64,000 bases of DNA from assembly GCA_932521035.1 (NCBI GenBank), contig OW051497.1, positions 10,602,001 to 10,666,000 on the forward strand. The letters are read 5' to 3'. Source of the stretch: Oscheius dolichura. Taxonomy: Eukaryota > Nematoda > Chromadorea > Rhabditida > Rhabditidae. The translations under genes were made by a program, and so were the position numbers. Below, piece by piece: positions 46,998 to 59,476 of the stretch (its first letter is position 1; every line of letters starts with the position of its first letter). Below the pieces are notes generated by a model, which was given only the letters and a program-made list of their open reading frames with translations, did not search any database and was not told where the DNA came from.

Positions 46998-48763
46998 TCA
47001 CATGGGAGATTGGCAAAACACTGGCGGGAATCCTAGAGGAATAAATAATTGTGGGGACGTTTCTGTTAGATTATTAGGACAGTTCGACTGCCGAGTTAAC
47101 AACTGGTTAATAAACGGGGACTTCAAGAAACAGGGCGGCTCCTCTAGTCCTCCTGCTTCCGGTGAGGGCATGCTTGAAGAACTGCCGCCAAATTGAAAAG
47201 GGGCTCCGATGCGGCTGCCGGATCCAAGTAGGTCATCAGCTGCTGGTAGGTTAATACCTGCTGGGTGCATGTTTCGCAAATTGTCGTCCCATTCTCCGCT
47301 GAAACAATAACCTTTTTTGGAGGGCGTTAAAACCCAGGTTGTTAATCCACAGGGCGGGCCAGATTGCTCCGACTCGTACGTATAATCTCAATTGGTCTTT
47401 TTGAGAAAATGCCTGTCGGACAAATGCGATTGAATTCCGGATTTATGACTGGGAGCAAGTCTATGAAATTTGACGACGCTCTTAGATGCTATTTTGATAG
47501 TGGCTCATTGGTCCGGAGTCCCCTTGCGAGTTAGTAGTAAAGAAGCAGAAGTCTACACACCTACCAAATATTGTTCTGCTCCCGGTTGAATAAATGTAAA
47601 ATTAATGCGGGAACTAATAGTGGCTGTGGAAATATTTCAACTGCAATAAAATAATCATTGTTTTGGGCGCGTCTCCCTTTGGTACAATTCTTCGCACGCT
47701 GTGATACACAAATATACCTACTCGATTCCGGAGGCGACTGGGTGCATTCTCTCATCTTCTCGGCCAGGGCGCTCTTCTCTCTCTTCTGCCGTCGTCGAAG
47801 TTTTATCTGGTCAGCCATTAGTTTCTGCCTTTCCACCACAACCTTATAATATAATATATCTATACTATTGTTAGGATATTACCAGGCATTTGGCGCAGCA
47901 ACATTCTTTAAATGCACAGGCCCGCTTGTGCCCTTTTAGCCGATTGACAACACCGTGTTGAGCACATCTCTGACAATTCGGACGACGCTCTATATTTATT
48001 AAAATTGTTAGGTTTGGATGATATGGCACACATTCCTCATGTTTTAATCTCGTTCACAGATCAGTCTAAGGACACCGCTTATTTGTGTTCTCTTCCACGT
48101 ATGGGGTTATTCGAAAGTGACCACGTTTCGAAATGATCCACCGCCTTCTCTCGTAGTTGAATAACCACACTTGTCAGAGAGCGGTGAAATGCCTTCAAAA
48201 TAGTCATTTTCACGACGACAAGTGGCGGTTATGAGTAAGAGAAGAAACTCAGATTGGCACGGCTGTCGCCAATTCATTTTGGCTTTTTGAAGCCCACAAC
48301 TGTCAAACTCCCGGCAGCTAACAAGCAAAAGTAGCCGTGTGACATCTTCGCTTGACAAGCGGTGTTGCACTTTTGTAAGCCAAAAGGTGGGAAATTAGAG
48401 CCTTGCAAAATGGATAGACTCTGAGGTCATGAGTGAGGTTAGCGCATGTGATATAATTCCCACCTTTAACTTTAGAAGTATCGTCTCCTGAAGAAGAAGA
48501 CTGAACAGAACTGAGAGAAGCTGAACTAGTTTCCATTGAAATAAGACGATTGCTCAGTTGGCGACGTCGCTCCACCATCTGCAACTTCCTTCCTGCTGTC
48601 AAGTTGAGAAACTCACAATACAGGCCGAACATTGACACTCTCGATAATTGCAGAGATTTTTGTGCCCTTTACGGAGAGCATAGACTCTGTGATTTAAGCA
48701 CCGCTGGCAGTAGTAGGCTTTCTTCTCTTCGAATAGCTCAGGAACTATGTCCTCGATGTTCAT
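46998..48763 (-). CDS. Double DM-domain transcription factor, MAB-3/DMD-3-like
   Basis: DM factors of this type control male-specific development in nematodes. The ATG at 48763 ([15 protein letters not shown]) follows a CTTACAG acceptor by 3 nt. The first DM domain is [20 protein letters not shown] then [13 protein letters not shown] 38-nt intron joins it to [12 protein letters not shown], closely like C. elegans MAB-3 (TMVEQRRQLNNLL). A serine-rich linker leads through an intron of about 470 nt to the second DM domain ([31 protein letters not shown], then [19 protein letters not shown]). After it come [14 protein letters not shown] and a final exon (46998-47296) rich in Pro, Gly and Ser, ending VFCQSPM. 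All twelve zinc ligands of the two domains appear present. Two DM domains in one protein is a nematode MAB-3/DMD-3 feature; I cannot decide between those two. Confidence 0.9.
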
Positions 48764-51700
48764 ACCCTGTAAGTAGGCATTTAAAAAGGTTAGGGAGTGG
48801 TAGGGATAAGGAGGCAAAAGAGGTCAGCTTCAAGCTATAAGTTATCCGACTGAAATGATCCAAATGTCTGAGGAGCACAGCTGTGAGCCGCGGCCTATAT
48901 ACGGTGGCTCCGCCCCTTATGTTATTGGTTACCAAAAAGACAATAACGGATTATTCTGAACCATTTTACGACCTATAATTAATGGCTGAAATTTGGAAAA
49001 GAACAATCCGAAAGGGTGAGGATTAGATGAAGCTGTTCCAGCTGGAATAGGAATGAGAGGCCGAAAAATACGACGATAAGGAGGGCGTTACGGGCTCGGT
49101 AAGGAGTTTTTGGATTCATCTCGGTTGCCAACGAAAGATGATTATCAAGGAAGATGCGGGACCAGATAGGACGATTTATTGTTCTTAATCGTATGAAACG
49201 GACAATGGAACCGAAAAATACAATTGTATAGAGGTGAGACGGCTTGCGAAATCTCTGAATGTGAGGGATATATCGAGATTCATGGTTGTTAGAAGAGGAA
49301 AAGTATACTTTTGTCAGAGAATATTAGACTATTGTGGATATTACATGATACAGGCTTGCTGCACACCGCAGGGGCCAAACTTCCAGAGGGATATTTTCAA
49401 TAAACAAGTACGAACTCAGATCTCGGAAGATACGTCACGCATCTTGACGTAAAGGAAGCAAGTTTGGAACCAAAGGTCTACTGTACTTCGCAAAAAATAC
49501 CCCCAAGTCGTCCTAGTTCAGGTAAAGTGCAATGTGGTCTTGCCCTTTTTCATCAATTTTAAGATAGCAGAATCATTGCGAATGTTGCGATAGGTCAGAT
49601 TTTTAGTAGATATCATGGTCACCGCCTCGGTCGCCGCAACAATTTAAAGGAGCGAGAGAAAGAAGAGGGGGAGATAGGGGGTTGAGAAGGTTTCTCTACA
49701 CAGAAGGCCATATCCAGTTGGGGGGACACGGACTGCAAAAAAAGAACTGCCAGAAAAGAGACCACCATGTTGAAAGCTGACCTTGGCAGCGCTGGTGGCT
49801 GTTCAGTGTCTTCGAACGCCTGTGCAACGCGCAATAAATAAATCGGAGAGGCAAAAAAGCCCTGGCCAGGACCCCCCAGACGCTTTGGCTGAGAGAGAGG
49901 GTAAATCTGCATTCATTTGCGCGATTGGACACTAGGACAAAGAAACGAAGCCGTTCTCTCAAAAGCCGTATATCACTCCGGAAAAGGAAACTGCTGGGAG
50001 ACGTTAATTCTTCTGTTCTAAGAGATCAAAAATATATTTCGCTCGGACGATTAGACTCAGGCAAGGTAACGACGATGAAGTCCGCGTCTACTTTTTTCCT
50101 TTTGTTATATTTGCTTTTGTCAACGGGAAAAACTTTTTTCTGTTGGTTACTATGAAGAGCGGCGAAAAGTGTGTTCCACACTGGGGTACGGTGATCAATA
50201 ATCAGAAGTAAACGAGAAACACATACACACACATCTTTTTTTTCATAAGGAATAGTGTTGCGTATAGTTCAAAGGGTTCAAACAAACGGACGAACAATAG
50301 CCTGCTTGTATGCCGAGATGGGGAAACCCCCTACCACTTTGTGGTTTCCGATCAAAAGAGCTACAAACAACACAACACAAGGGAACACCCACAAATGATC
50401 AAGGCTGTTAACACTACTTGCTATAAGGAATCGTAGCCCAACAATACGACACAATGGTTGAAATTTCGGATCAATCACATGCGACCATTATATTGTGAGA
50501 GCAGGGATCGCCGATTTACTGCGAATAAAAAAGGCACGCTTCAGAGTTGAACAGCAAACACTGAATGTTCCAATAAAATGATGTCGGTTATTGCTGAAAG
50601 AATTATCACACCAACAGGCACTTCTGTCTGATGTTCTCAATTGTTTCAAGGGCACAAAAATGCGCTCTCGACAGTAAGGCTGACCAAAACATACATTTGC
50701 CGTTGTGCTCTATTGCAAACTTTGTATATACATTGTGTTCTTATACTGTTAATTTTTAATGGAACTGTCGGAAATCTTTCTTTTCTTGGGTACTCATAAC
50801 CCGAGGGAATTAGAAGAACTTGTTGTTAACCGCTAACACTTGCTCTTAGTCCATTAAAAACTCAAAAACTTTTGGTTTTAACAGTTCAAAGACAGATCAA
50901 ATTTCTATTAACAAGGAAGTTGCGGAAAAGTGAAAGTTGAATTAGAGAGATGGCGAGAAGAGTAAACGTCTCTTCTTTACTGTAAAATACCGCTTATGCT
51001 TGGTAATTTAAAAGGTGTTGCGGTATTAGACAGAAGTATAGACAGGACGAACATCAGCTCTCCATTTATATATTGTGCCTGTGAATAGAGGGGGAGGAAA
51101 ATAAACGGCGAAGGGAAGTAGTTGAGATGATATCACGACCGCTAATGAATGACATCTTACGTTGAAAAACCTATCGTTTTACGTGGGACCTTGAAAAAGT
51201 TGTTATGCTTTGAATTATAATTGACAAATAATCCCATCGGGTTTGTAGTCTTGACCGTGAGCGATCACGGCAACGGCAAGAGAGTTCAGTGTGTTCGTCT
51301 GTCCTTTATCCTCCCTCGGTTAACAAACACACAAAAAGGACAAATTTTATCACTTCGCGTAATCTTATGGGTTTCACAAAAAGTCTCACACCTGCCGCCT
51401 AAAGAAGAGTCCTTTTACCATTCCGCCCGGCGGATAATTTCGCCCGCCGTTGCTGAGAGGGGGACAGGGATACATCACGTCTGAAATAGGCTATTTCCTA
51501 GACCAAATTTTGATTGTTCCTCTGGCTCATATCCGACTCAACTTTAGCAATCAAATTAAAACGGGCCAAGGGACTGGCTGAATGACATTGACAAATCAGC
51601 TTCATTTCCAAGAGGAAACAGCTAGCGAAGGCTACAGTAGGCTAACTAGTCCTGGCTATTATGTAGCTTGTCCATTTAACGGTGTTTCTTTCATTTCAAG

Positions 51701-52440
51701 GTTCCAATTAACGATTGCTTTCTCCTGCCTGACCTTCGTGGGGGTAGAAAAAAACGAAGATTGATGAGATACAGTCAAGAACTGGTCGCCCCCAGCACAT
51801 GGGACTATTCAAATGAACTCGGATTATCTTAAAAACAATCTTGTCGAGAATTTTAAAAAAAAAACAACTGAATTGTTCGAATCTCGACGGAGTCCAGTGA
51901 ATAATTTTCATAGGATTGTTGACTCGCTGTTTTCACGGCGCGACCTGATTGTGGTTTTGAGGTCAAGATCCACCCTTTGTCCGCGCAACAATCCCGGACA
52001 TATCGGCTTCCACTTTCCGATTCCACGGCTTGTTTCACACCTCGTTACAAACTGCCCGTTCAAGGGTCGTCAAGGTTGCGATTAGAGCTAACTAACTGTG
52101 CTTTTCCTTGGTTACTAGAGTAAACATTAGATCTTCTGAGGCGGAACATTGGCTATTAGGAAAGCGAACAAAGTCTCCCGCGTCCTACAAAACCACTGCC
52201 AAATGACTGACAACTCTACAATTCATCCCCTCGTGCTAAAAGTGCGCCTCTTTTTATGGTATGTAATTATACCATAACTGGGTCAGCACTTCATGTTTAT
52301 TTGCGACGCTTCGGAACACTTATACATCCGTTCTAATGGTGTCGACCAGGACCGTTTCCCCGGTTTAATTTTTCACTATAAACCCGTTTTTCCTTTCTTT
52401 CATTAATTTAATCTTGTCGTATGCCCATCATTTCAGGCAG
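48764..52440. other. 3.7-kb intergenic region between divergent DM gene and acyl-CoA synthetase
   Basis: No gene is visible on either strand. Open frames (for example 51813-52085 and 49619-49912) have no recognisable content. It is the upstream region of both neighbours and may hold regulatory elements for the sex-differentiation factor. Confidence 0.4.
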
Positions 52441-54915
52441 ATGGGTAGGAACAAATCTGATCTCAACCATGAATTTCCTGTTTTTGAAAAACTCTCTAGA
52501 GTGGTTGCTGGGGAAGAACGAATACATCAAAATGTACTGGTCAAAGGTAAGTTAATCTTCTGCTTCGCGAAAGTATATATTTAAGCTCCAATAGAAGCTC
52601 CTCCTTGTGGTACTGTACATACAATGTACGAAGCTCTTCAAAGGGCAGAGAGTTTGAGTAATGATGGCAATTTTCTTGGAGAGCTAACGGCGGAGGGATA
52701 TCAATGGCAAACCTATAGCGAGGTATCCCTACCCTATAAAAACCAACAAACTTTTAGGTTATTAAAAATGCTAGAATAATTGGATCAGCTCTTCGTTACG
52801 TTGGAGAGCAACCTGGAGGAATGGCAGGCCTTGCCGGTATTCATTCCGTCCGCTATGTTACTGCTATGCACGCTATGGTTGCCTACAATCTTACTATCGT
52901 CCCTCTCTATCATAATTCTAAACTGGAAACCTTATGGTGGGACTTCTTCGCTTCAAGAATAGAATGCTGTTTGCAGTGAAATCGCCAGAAATTGTAAGCT
53001 GTCGACTATTTTCTGTGATACTCAGGCGAGAGCTTTACTCCTAGCTGCTGCTTATAAAGAAGGGAAGCTCCCTGATTTGAAGAACCTGATTCTATTGTCA
53101 AAAGAAGATGCTCCACAGAGCAGTGAAACCGACATTACGGTAATTTTTCATACCTTTTAGTCTAAGCGTTTTCTAGTTCCACACATTTGCAAGCTTCTAT
53201 CAATTGGGAAAGGAAAATCCTCATGAGCCGTCTCCTCCAACTGCGGATGATGTTTACCTCATTTGTCATACAAGTGGCACTACAGGTTGAAAGACCTTGA
53301 GTGAAATAATAGTGGCAATCGTTCAGGAAAACCAAAAGGAGTAATGATGGCCCACAAAAACCTCCTAGCTGGGATGGCCGGTCTCTATACCCAGTGGGTA
53401 CTTCCCCCGAATCGTTTCCACTTCGACATTAGCGATGTTTACTTCTCGTTTCTGTCCTTAGCTCACGTTTACGAGCATCTAATGCAGGTAATGGTAAATG
53501 AAGTGCACAGGGGTCTTGATGTTTCTAGGCATTTGTAATCTACATTGGTGGAAGTGTCGGAATATACGGAGGAGACGTGAACAAACTTGTTTCTGACATA
53601 CAAAAGCTGCAACCGACTATCCTGAGCTTAGTTCCAAGGCTTTTAAACAAATTCTATGACCACATTCATACAGAAGTTTCAAAGAAATCCTTCCTGGCCA
53701 AAACACTTTTCAATTTTGCTAAGAATGTGAGAAGGAGTTCACTTTAAACTAAGTACTAACTTTAGAGTAAGTTGAAACTTCTTCATGAAGGAGAACAAAG
53801 ATACGATACCATCTGGGACAGGCTTGTATTCGACAAGGTGAGACCTGCCCTCAACTTAGCAATCGAATCGAGTAATTTCAGCTAAGACCTCTTTTTGGCG
53901 GAAGAGTTAGAATGCTCACAACGGGGGGAGCTCCTGTCACAGCTGCGGTCAAAGAATTCACAAGAATAGCCTATGGCTGCCCTTTAATGGAAGGCTACGG
54001 ACAGACAGAATGCGCCGCTGCTGGAACATTGAATCTTTGCTTTGAATATATTTCGGCCCCTGTTGGTGGACCTGCTCCATGGGCTCAGGTACAATACACC
54101 TCATCTACATTTAAGAATTTAGATTAAACTGGTAGACGTTCCGGAAATGAATTATTTTGCAAAAGACGATAAAGGAGAGATATGTTTTAGAGGAGCTGCT
54201 GTAATGAAAGGCTACTTAAATGATCCGGATCTTACGGCAAAAACAATTGACAAAGAGGTAGTTAGATTGATAATATTAAAAATCGTCTTTAGGGCTGGCT
54301 GCATACAGGAGATATTGGAAAATGGAGAGAAGACGGTGGACTGGAGGTCATCGACCGAAAGAATGCTATATTTAAACTGGCACAGGGCGACTATGTTTCA
54401 CCGGAACAGATAGAAGCGGTCTACATGAACAGTTCACTTGTTACACAAATCTTTGTAACCGGTAGAACGACCAGGTCCTTCCTTGTGGGAATCGTGTCAC
54501 CTCATATTTCGAATCTCAGATCATCTTTGGAGAGACACAATGAAGTCAGCCCATTTTAGACGATAACAGGATTTTTTACAGCTTTTTTCAAAAGTTACTC
54601 TTTCTGACGAAGAGCTTCTAACCGATCCTGAAGTCCGCCGTTACTTCCTCTCAACAATTAACGCTACTTCAAAGGAACACGGGCTTCAGTCGATTGAACT
54701 GCTCCGACATGTAGAACTGGTCAATCATGTACGTTGTCTTTTACGTTTGTTTCGGTGCCCTTTTATCTTTTATCTCTAATTTACGATAACTGTTTTAGGA
54801 GTGGACAGCAGAGAATGATCTGGTCACCCCCACGTTAAAATTGAAAAGGCAACTGTTGAAGGAGAAATACGAGAAAGAGGTTGAAGCATTGTATGCATCT
54901 GATAATTCTTTATAA
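52441..54915 (+). CDS. Long-chain fatty acid-CoA ligase (ACSL1/5/6-like)
   Basis: Activates long-chain fatty acids to acyl-CoA, usually at ER, mitochondrial or peroxisomal membranes. The ATG at 52441 follows a TTTCAG acceptor by 4 nt. AMP-binding motifs are all present: P-loop LICHTSGTTGKPKGVMMAHK (about 53260-53360), SLAHVYEHLMQ, SLVPRLLNKFYDHI, MLTTGGAPVTAAVKEF, YGCPLMEGYGQTECAAAG, GEICFRGAAVMKGYLNDPDL, GWLHTGDIGKWREDGGLEVI and DRKNAIFKLAQGDYVSPEQI. The last four are typical of the ACSL1/5/6 group. A 40-nt intron at about 52939-52978 is needed to join KLETL to CEIARNCKLSTIFC. The protein ends YASDNSL at 54915. No strong N-terminal membrane helix is seen, so membrane attachment may differ from vertebrate ACSL1. 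Catalytic residues look intact. Confidence 0.94.
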
Positions 54916-54956
54916 TAATCTGTCTCTGATGTGAATACCCCTGTGATTTGTATAAG

Positions 54957-54962
54957 AATAAA
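54957..54962 (+). terminator. Polyadenylation signal of the acyl-CoA synthetase
   Basis: AATAAA lies 41 nt after the stop at 54915 and 13 nt before the stop codon of the convergent TANGO2 gene. The 3' UTR of the synthetase must therefore run into the TANGO2 coding end. Confidence 0.7.
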
Positions 54963-54974
54963 TTAATGGAATGC

Positions 54975-56118
54975 TTATGATTTGATAGCACAGTCGTCCA
55001 ACTTAAAAGTAACTGTTTTATCCGACCATTTAGCTGTCGAAATGTCTTCCGGAGCGTCTACCTGAACTTCTTCTATGAAAACATATACAGTATTATAATT
55101 TTACCATCCTTTTCTCGTAGAAAGTCGCGTTATTGTCTTTATCAACCAATAAAATACTGTAAGAACGGGTACCATATCTAAAATATAGGTTAAAGGATAA
55201 AAGAAAAGGGATACCTGATCTCAGGAGGAAATCGCACAAAAATTGAGCAGAGTGGCTTGTTGTAGTCTGGCAGTCGACCAGTTTGCTTAGCAAGTTGATC
55301 ATCTGGAGCAAAACTAAAAGGAACTATCAAAAATAAAGAAACAAAAGCTTACTTCTTTGAATCATGACCAATATCAAGTAATCCTTCAATCCATTCCTCT
55401 GCAGTACCATTGTCCTTTAACCTATCCACTAATTCATCTAACCTGTAGATTCATGATCTGTTAGATACTATAATTTGTTTATTACCTCTCTTTCCCATAT
55501 AAAACTTTCTTGAAAGGGACACTAGGAGGACTGTTACCAAAAACATAGATGCCTGCAGGCCAGTGACTCCTTTCCACCTTGTCCACATATACATTTGTGA
55601 GGGAATGCAGAGTGTACCTATCGTTTACATCCCTAAAAGATATTTTTCGTTTAATTCCAACTTTATGCCAACCTATCCAAAGCTAAAAATTGAAATCCGT
55701 TATATTGTGTAGCTGTTGTTTGAAGATGATCAATAAACTCGTGTCCGCAGGTTTCGGATTGTAGAAATCTTTTTGGAATAGCTCCTAAAAATATTTAAAA
55801 TAAAATAAACGTTATACAAAAGACCTCGACTAACGGCTGTAATAGATTTCTCATGAGCTGGCTGGGTAATAGAGAGAAGAATCCCGATCCGGCCCTGTTT
55901 ATCAACGCCCATCCATGTTCCCTTAGCCGGATCTCGTTCATCAATTCCTATATATAATATTTAGAATACGTTTGAAATAATGGCAAACCTCCAAGGATTC
56001 CTTCCCTCCAACTTAGTTCTCCAGTAGGCCTATCGAAAAATTCATCTCTATTGTCCATAACGATCAGTTTGTACTTCCCATTAGGATCAGGATTGATGAA
56101 TATGAATCCCATACACAT
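54975..56118 (-). CDS. tango2: TANGO2 homolog (NRDE family)
   Basis: TANGO2 belongs to the NRDE family; loss in humans causes metabolic crises, with proposed roles in lipid/acyl-CoA or heme handling and ER-Golgi organisation. It starts MCMGFIFINPDPNGKYKLIV and then MDNRDEFFDRP, aligning with human MCIIFFKFDP...AANRDEFYSRP. The cysteine at residue 2 and the NRDE box are conserved. Further matches: LSWREGILGG, KGTWMGVDKQGRIGILL, YNGFQFLALD, YVFGNSPPSVPFKKVLYGKE and RYGTRSYSILLVDKDNNATF. It ends DDCAIKS at 54975. A CTTTTAG acceptor lies 6 nt before the ATG. It is convergent with ACSL, with 59 nt between the stops. Length is about 280 residues, normal for the family. Confidence 0.92.
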
Positions 56119-56373
56119 TATAACCTAAAAGTGTTATTTGAATATTATACAAGGAATAAATAATGTATCCGAGAGGAAATGCAAGCTTTTTAAAAGAAAG
56201 GAGCGTAGGATGACAACAGGAGAACTCTTTACTAATGGGAATTCTCCCGGAATAACCACATCACAGAACAATAAATGGCGTACTTTGATGACTTGATAAG
56301 GCCTAGAATCCACAGACTGCTTATTTATCACCCGTGAAAGACCCGGAATTGGAGAAAAATATGTACGAAACTG

Positions 56374-57276
56374 TTACACGAGGGTAGGGAGATGAGTAAT
56401 GTTATGCATTCGCCTCATGTGACTTTGTAGACAACCTCTGTCTTTGAACTTTTGAGGACAGTTTGGGCACTCGTGACTAAAAAATATTGTTATAAACGAC
56501 AACGTGTAGTCTTACTTTCTGAGACCAAAATGGGCTCTTTGGAGGTGCCGGTCCATGTTGAACTTCCTATCCGTATTGTAGTTACATATGCCGCAAGAAT
56601 AGAAACCACTAGTGTCTTGAACTTCCACTTTTGTTTGATGCTTCAATCGTACTCCATGTCTAGAACATAGAAACTGGGTTTGTGGCCAAAAGTGACAAAC
56701 CTGTAAAGAGCTTTTCTGTTGTTAGCTAAATAACCACATGTAGCGCACGTAAACCTGAAACTGTACGCGTAAATACCATTTACAGGGCTCACAATTACTA
56801 TGAAGTAAAAGTTAAAGTTTAAAGTTACCCGGATCTATCAGGCTCCGTCTCCTCGCTAGTAGTAGCGCCTGTGTCTGTATCATCGTACGAAATTTCATCT
56901 CTACAGTGATCATCAGGGCTTTTTCTCTCACTGTAACTATAACTCGATGATGTTCCTGAAAAAAGAAAGAAATTGTACATTAATCAAACGGATTCATCTA
57001 CCTGGTGTGCTAAAATCCATATTTGCCGCTAGTTGTCCTGCCAGTCGATTGAAAATTAATCTTTCAGCTGCGGATGCAATAGTTTTATCCGTTTCTTCTT
57101 GTAGTTTCTCACGAAGCCGTATTTCTTGAAGTTCTTCGTACATTTGGTAGACGTAAGCTAAAAAAAGAGTAAACGAGGTAAGGATCTATCCAACCTATTG
57201 CAGTGTCCTTCTCGTCATCTGTTAATAAACCAAAAATGATCTTCAAAGCGTCTACATTTACTTGAAACGTCTCCAT
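56374..57276 (-). CDS. Three-finger C2H2 zinc finger protein
   Basis: Probably a nucleic-acid-binding protein, about 240 residues. The N-terminus (METFQVNVDALKIIFGLLTD) and exon 2 (QMYEELQEIRLREKLQEE) form helical or coiled segments; a Ser/Asp-rich linker follows (SYSYSERKSPDDHCRDEISY). Finger 1 is TCATCGYLANNRKALYRHGV then RLKH, completed across a 41-nt intron. Finger 2 is YSCGICNYNTDRKFNMDRHL then QRAH. Finger 3, in the last exon, is HECPNCPQKFKDRGCLQSHM then RRMH. It ends NITHLPTLV at 56374. CTATAG precedes the ATG by 1 nt. No orthologue is recognised. It lies 214 nt downstream of gamma-SNAP and 255 nt upstream of TANGO2 on the same strand. Confidence 0.78.
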
Positions 57277-57490
57277 CCTATAGATATTAGTTTAGGATGA
57301 ATTAGAGTATCACAGCAAACATTAGGATGGACAAAAAGCCGGCAGAAATAGGCAGCAAGTGATTTTAAATAGGATTTATTATGATTTCTATGACAAGCAC
57401 AACCGAGAAACTACTGGCGATGTTTATAATTTGGTCTTTCCCAAGCAATAAATTAGAATAAATACAGGGTAAAAATAAATATGTAAGAGA

Positions 57491-58931
57491 TCATTTAAGG
57501 TCATCATCATCTTCATCTTCATCGTTCGCTGCAGAACCACCACCGACTTCAGGAACTTTGAGCTTTTTCTGTAGTCTCAGGTACTGGAATAGAATGTGTC
57601 CTATGATATCATCGGCGCTTACCTCGTTGTCCATAGAACGGAGAGTGCCAGACTTGAGAGTATCCTGGAAAACATCATTGTCCCCGGAGCGGTAGGATGC
57701 TATCAAGGCGCGACAGGCTCTGGCATCATCTGTGAGTTCAAAGTCGGGGCACTTTCTGAAAACCGGATAGTAAGCAAAGATGACGTGGGGAGATTACCCA
57801 ATAACCCATCCGTACCACTTCTCGGCGGCTACGTCATCTTCCAGGGCCAGGTTGACAAGAGTCAGTGCTATGGCCAGCTGGCCAACACGGAGATACTCCT
57901 AAATAGGGCAATTCAGAATGCCGAGAAGGGAAACTAACATTAACGTCGGTGTATTTAGTGATCTCGCTTCGGATAGCCTGTGCAGCTTCCGGATATTTCC
58001 CTTGTACCAGATTAAGTCGAGTAATTTGACTGAGGAATTCCCCAGCAAGCTTAGTTCTGTCATCCTGTTGGCAAAGCTCCAGTCCTTGGCTGTATAATTC
58101 AATCGCCTTCTGGGGTTCATCCTTCGAGATAACTTTAGCAGCCTTTTCAACGGTCATTGCAGCGGTGTCGAGACTTCCACAAGTTGCATATCTAAATTGT
58201 ACTATTGCTATAAAGATAATGGAAGTACTCACCCCTCAATGGCTTGCTTGAACAAAGAGAAAGAGTCACCCAGATCACCGGTATCGCGAAGCATCATGGC
58301 AGCTCCTTCACGTGCTCTATAAATTGTTAATGAAAACACAGATGTGAATATGAAAGCTACTTGGAAGCGTGGAATTGGTTTCCGTTCTGTTCGTAGTAAG
58401 AAGCGGCGTCGACCAGCGCCTTCGACGCTTTCTTCGGATCTCCTGCGTTTCTATAACAGACGGAAGCCCTCTCCAAGGCAGTGGCCGCTCCATCCAAGTC
58501 CGGCTTGAACTTTAACTTGATCATAGACGTTTTCAAACTGAAAATCATGATCAGGTTAGTTAAAAGGAACTCTGTTACTTTCATGGACTATTTCGCTCTG
58601 TAGGAGAAAGAATAAAAAGTAACTCACTGCTATGCCATTATCAGAAGGAAGGTTTTTTTGGAAACAATCAATACACATTTGTTAATGAAGTGTGAAGCGG
58701 CTAAGAATAAGGCAGCAAATCAGTATTGAGTGCAGCTGATGATTTTCAAATTTGTTTCGCGGGCTATTGCAAATTAAGAAGTAATAAAGTGTACAAAGTT
58801 TCAGATGGATTCAGATATTTGTGGCTTGAAGAGATTGGAAGGCGGGAAACAACACAATTCGAAACTTACCATTCAGCAGCGCGGCGTTCACAATCCTGAG
58901 CTTCGCTAAGGCGGGCAGAATTAGCAGACAT
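57491..58931 (-). CDS. napg: Gamma-SNAP (soluble NSF attachment protein)
   Basis: SNAP proteins bridge NSF to SNARE complexes for disassembly after membrane fusion. The gene starts MSANSARLSEAQDCERRAAE (ATG 58931, acceptor TTCCAG 1 nt upstream), then after an intron of about 300 nt continues in TPR-like helices: KLKFKPDLDGAATALERASV, YRNAGDPKKASKALVDAASY, GSLDTAAMTVEKAAKVI and EPQKAIELYSQGLELCQQD. Human gamma-SNAP has YDSAASEYGKAAVAF and GTPDTAAMALERAGKLI at the same positions, which favours gamma over alpha. Near the end ACRALIASYRSGDNDVFQDT matches the human CAALEQLLEGYDQQDQDQV. The tail is acidic (NDEDEDDDDLK). About 300 residues. Confidence 0.88.
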
Positions 58932-59476
58932 TCTGGAATGAGGCTATGATGGGAAGGGCTTAAATTGAGATGAAATATGACAAGGTAATCCGTGGCAAAA
59001 GTAGTCAAATAAATAATAAGTAGAATTTATTATGGGAACCAGGTTCAGGATATAAAGAACCGTAGCTGCAGAGAGATACATGTGTATGTGATGATGACTC
59101 AGGAATCAAATATGAATCTCGAAGCGAATGAAACCGAGCAGCCAAATAGAAGATAGATGAAGTGTGTACCAGCAGCGCCAAATAAATATCAAATGAATAC
59201 ATGTGAATACAAGGAAAACAGTTCAAAAACTACGGACAGGGAACAGGTAGAGGTTATAAGAAGGATAATAGTTGAAATATAAGGAAAAAAAAGCTCAGAT
59301 GAGAGAAACAGACCTCTGCACCAGCAAGCAGCCTATCTATCTGATCCAAACAGATCCAACCAGCCCAGGCTGCTTATCCTTGCCGCCAGATCCCAGCCTT
59401 AAAAAGAAAAGAATCAGTGACTAGTCAATATTTATTAGATGCACAAAGGGATTAGACTTGAAGCAGAATTAAAATG
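58932..59476 (-). other. Spacer between KH-protein gene and gamma-SNAP
   Basis: 545 nt on the same transcribed strand. It would hold the KH-gene 3' UTR and, if the cluster is an operon, the intercistronic region. No additional gene is evident. Confidence 0.4.

Noticed and set aside
48589-48640. Apparent frameshift right after the first DM domain
   Set aside because: A 38-nt intron ending GTTGCAG joins CSACI to MVERRRQ in frame and matches MAB-3, so the gene is intact.
52939-52978. Apparent frameshift in the acyl-CoA synthetase
   Set aside because: A 40-nt GT-AG intron restores the frame and the family alignment (KLETL joined to CEIARN), so no break is needed.
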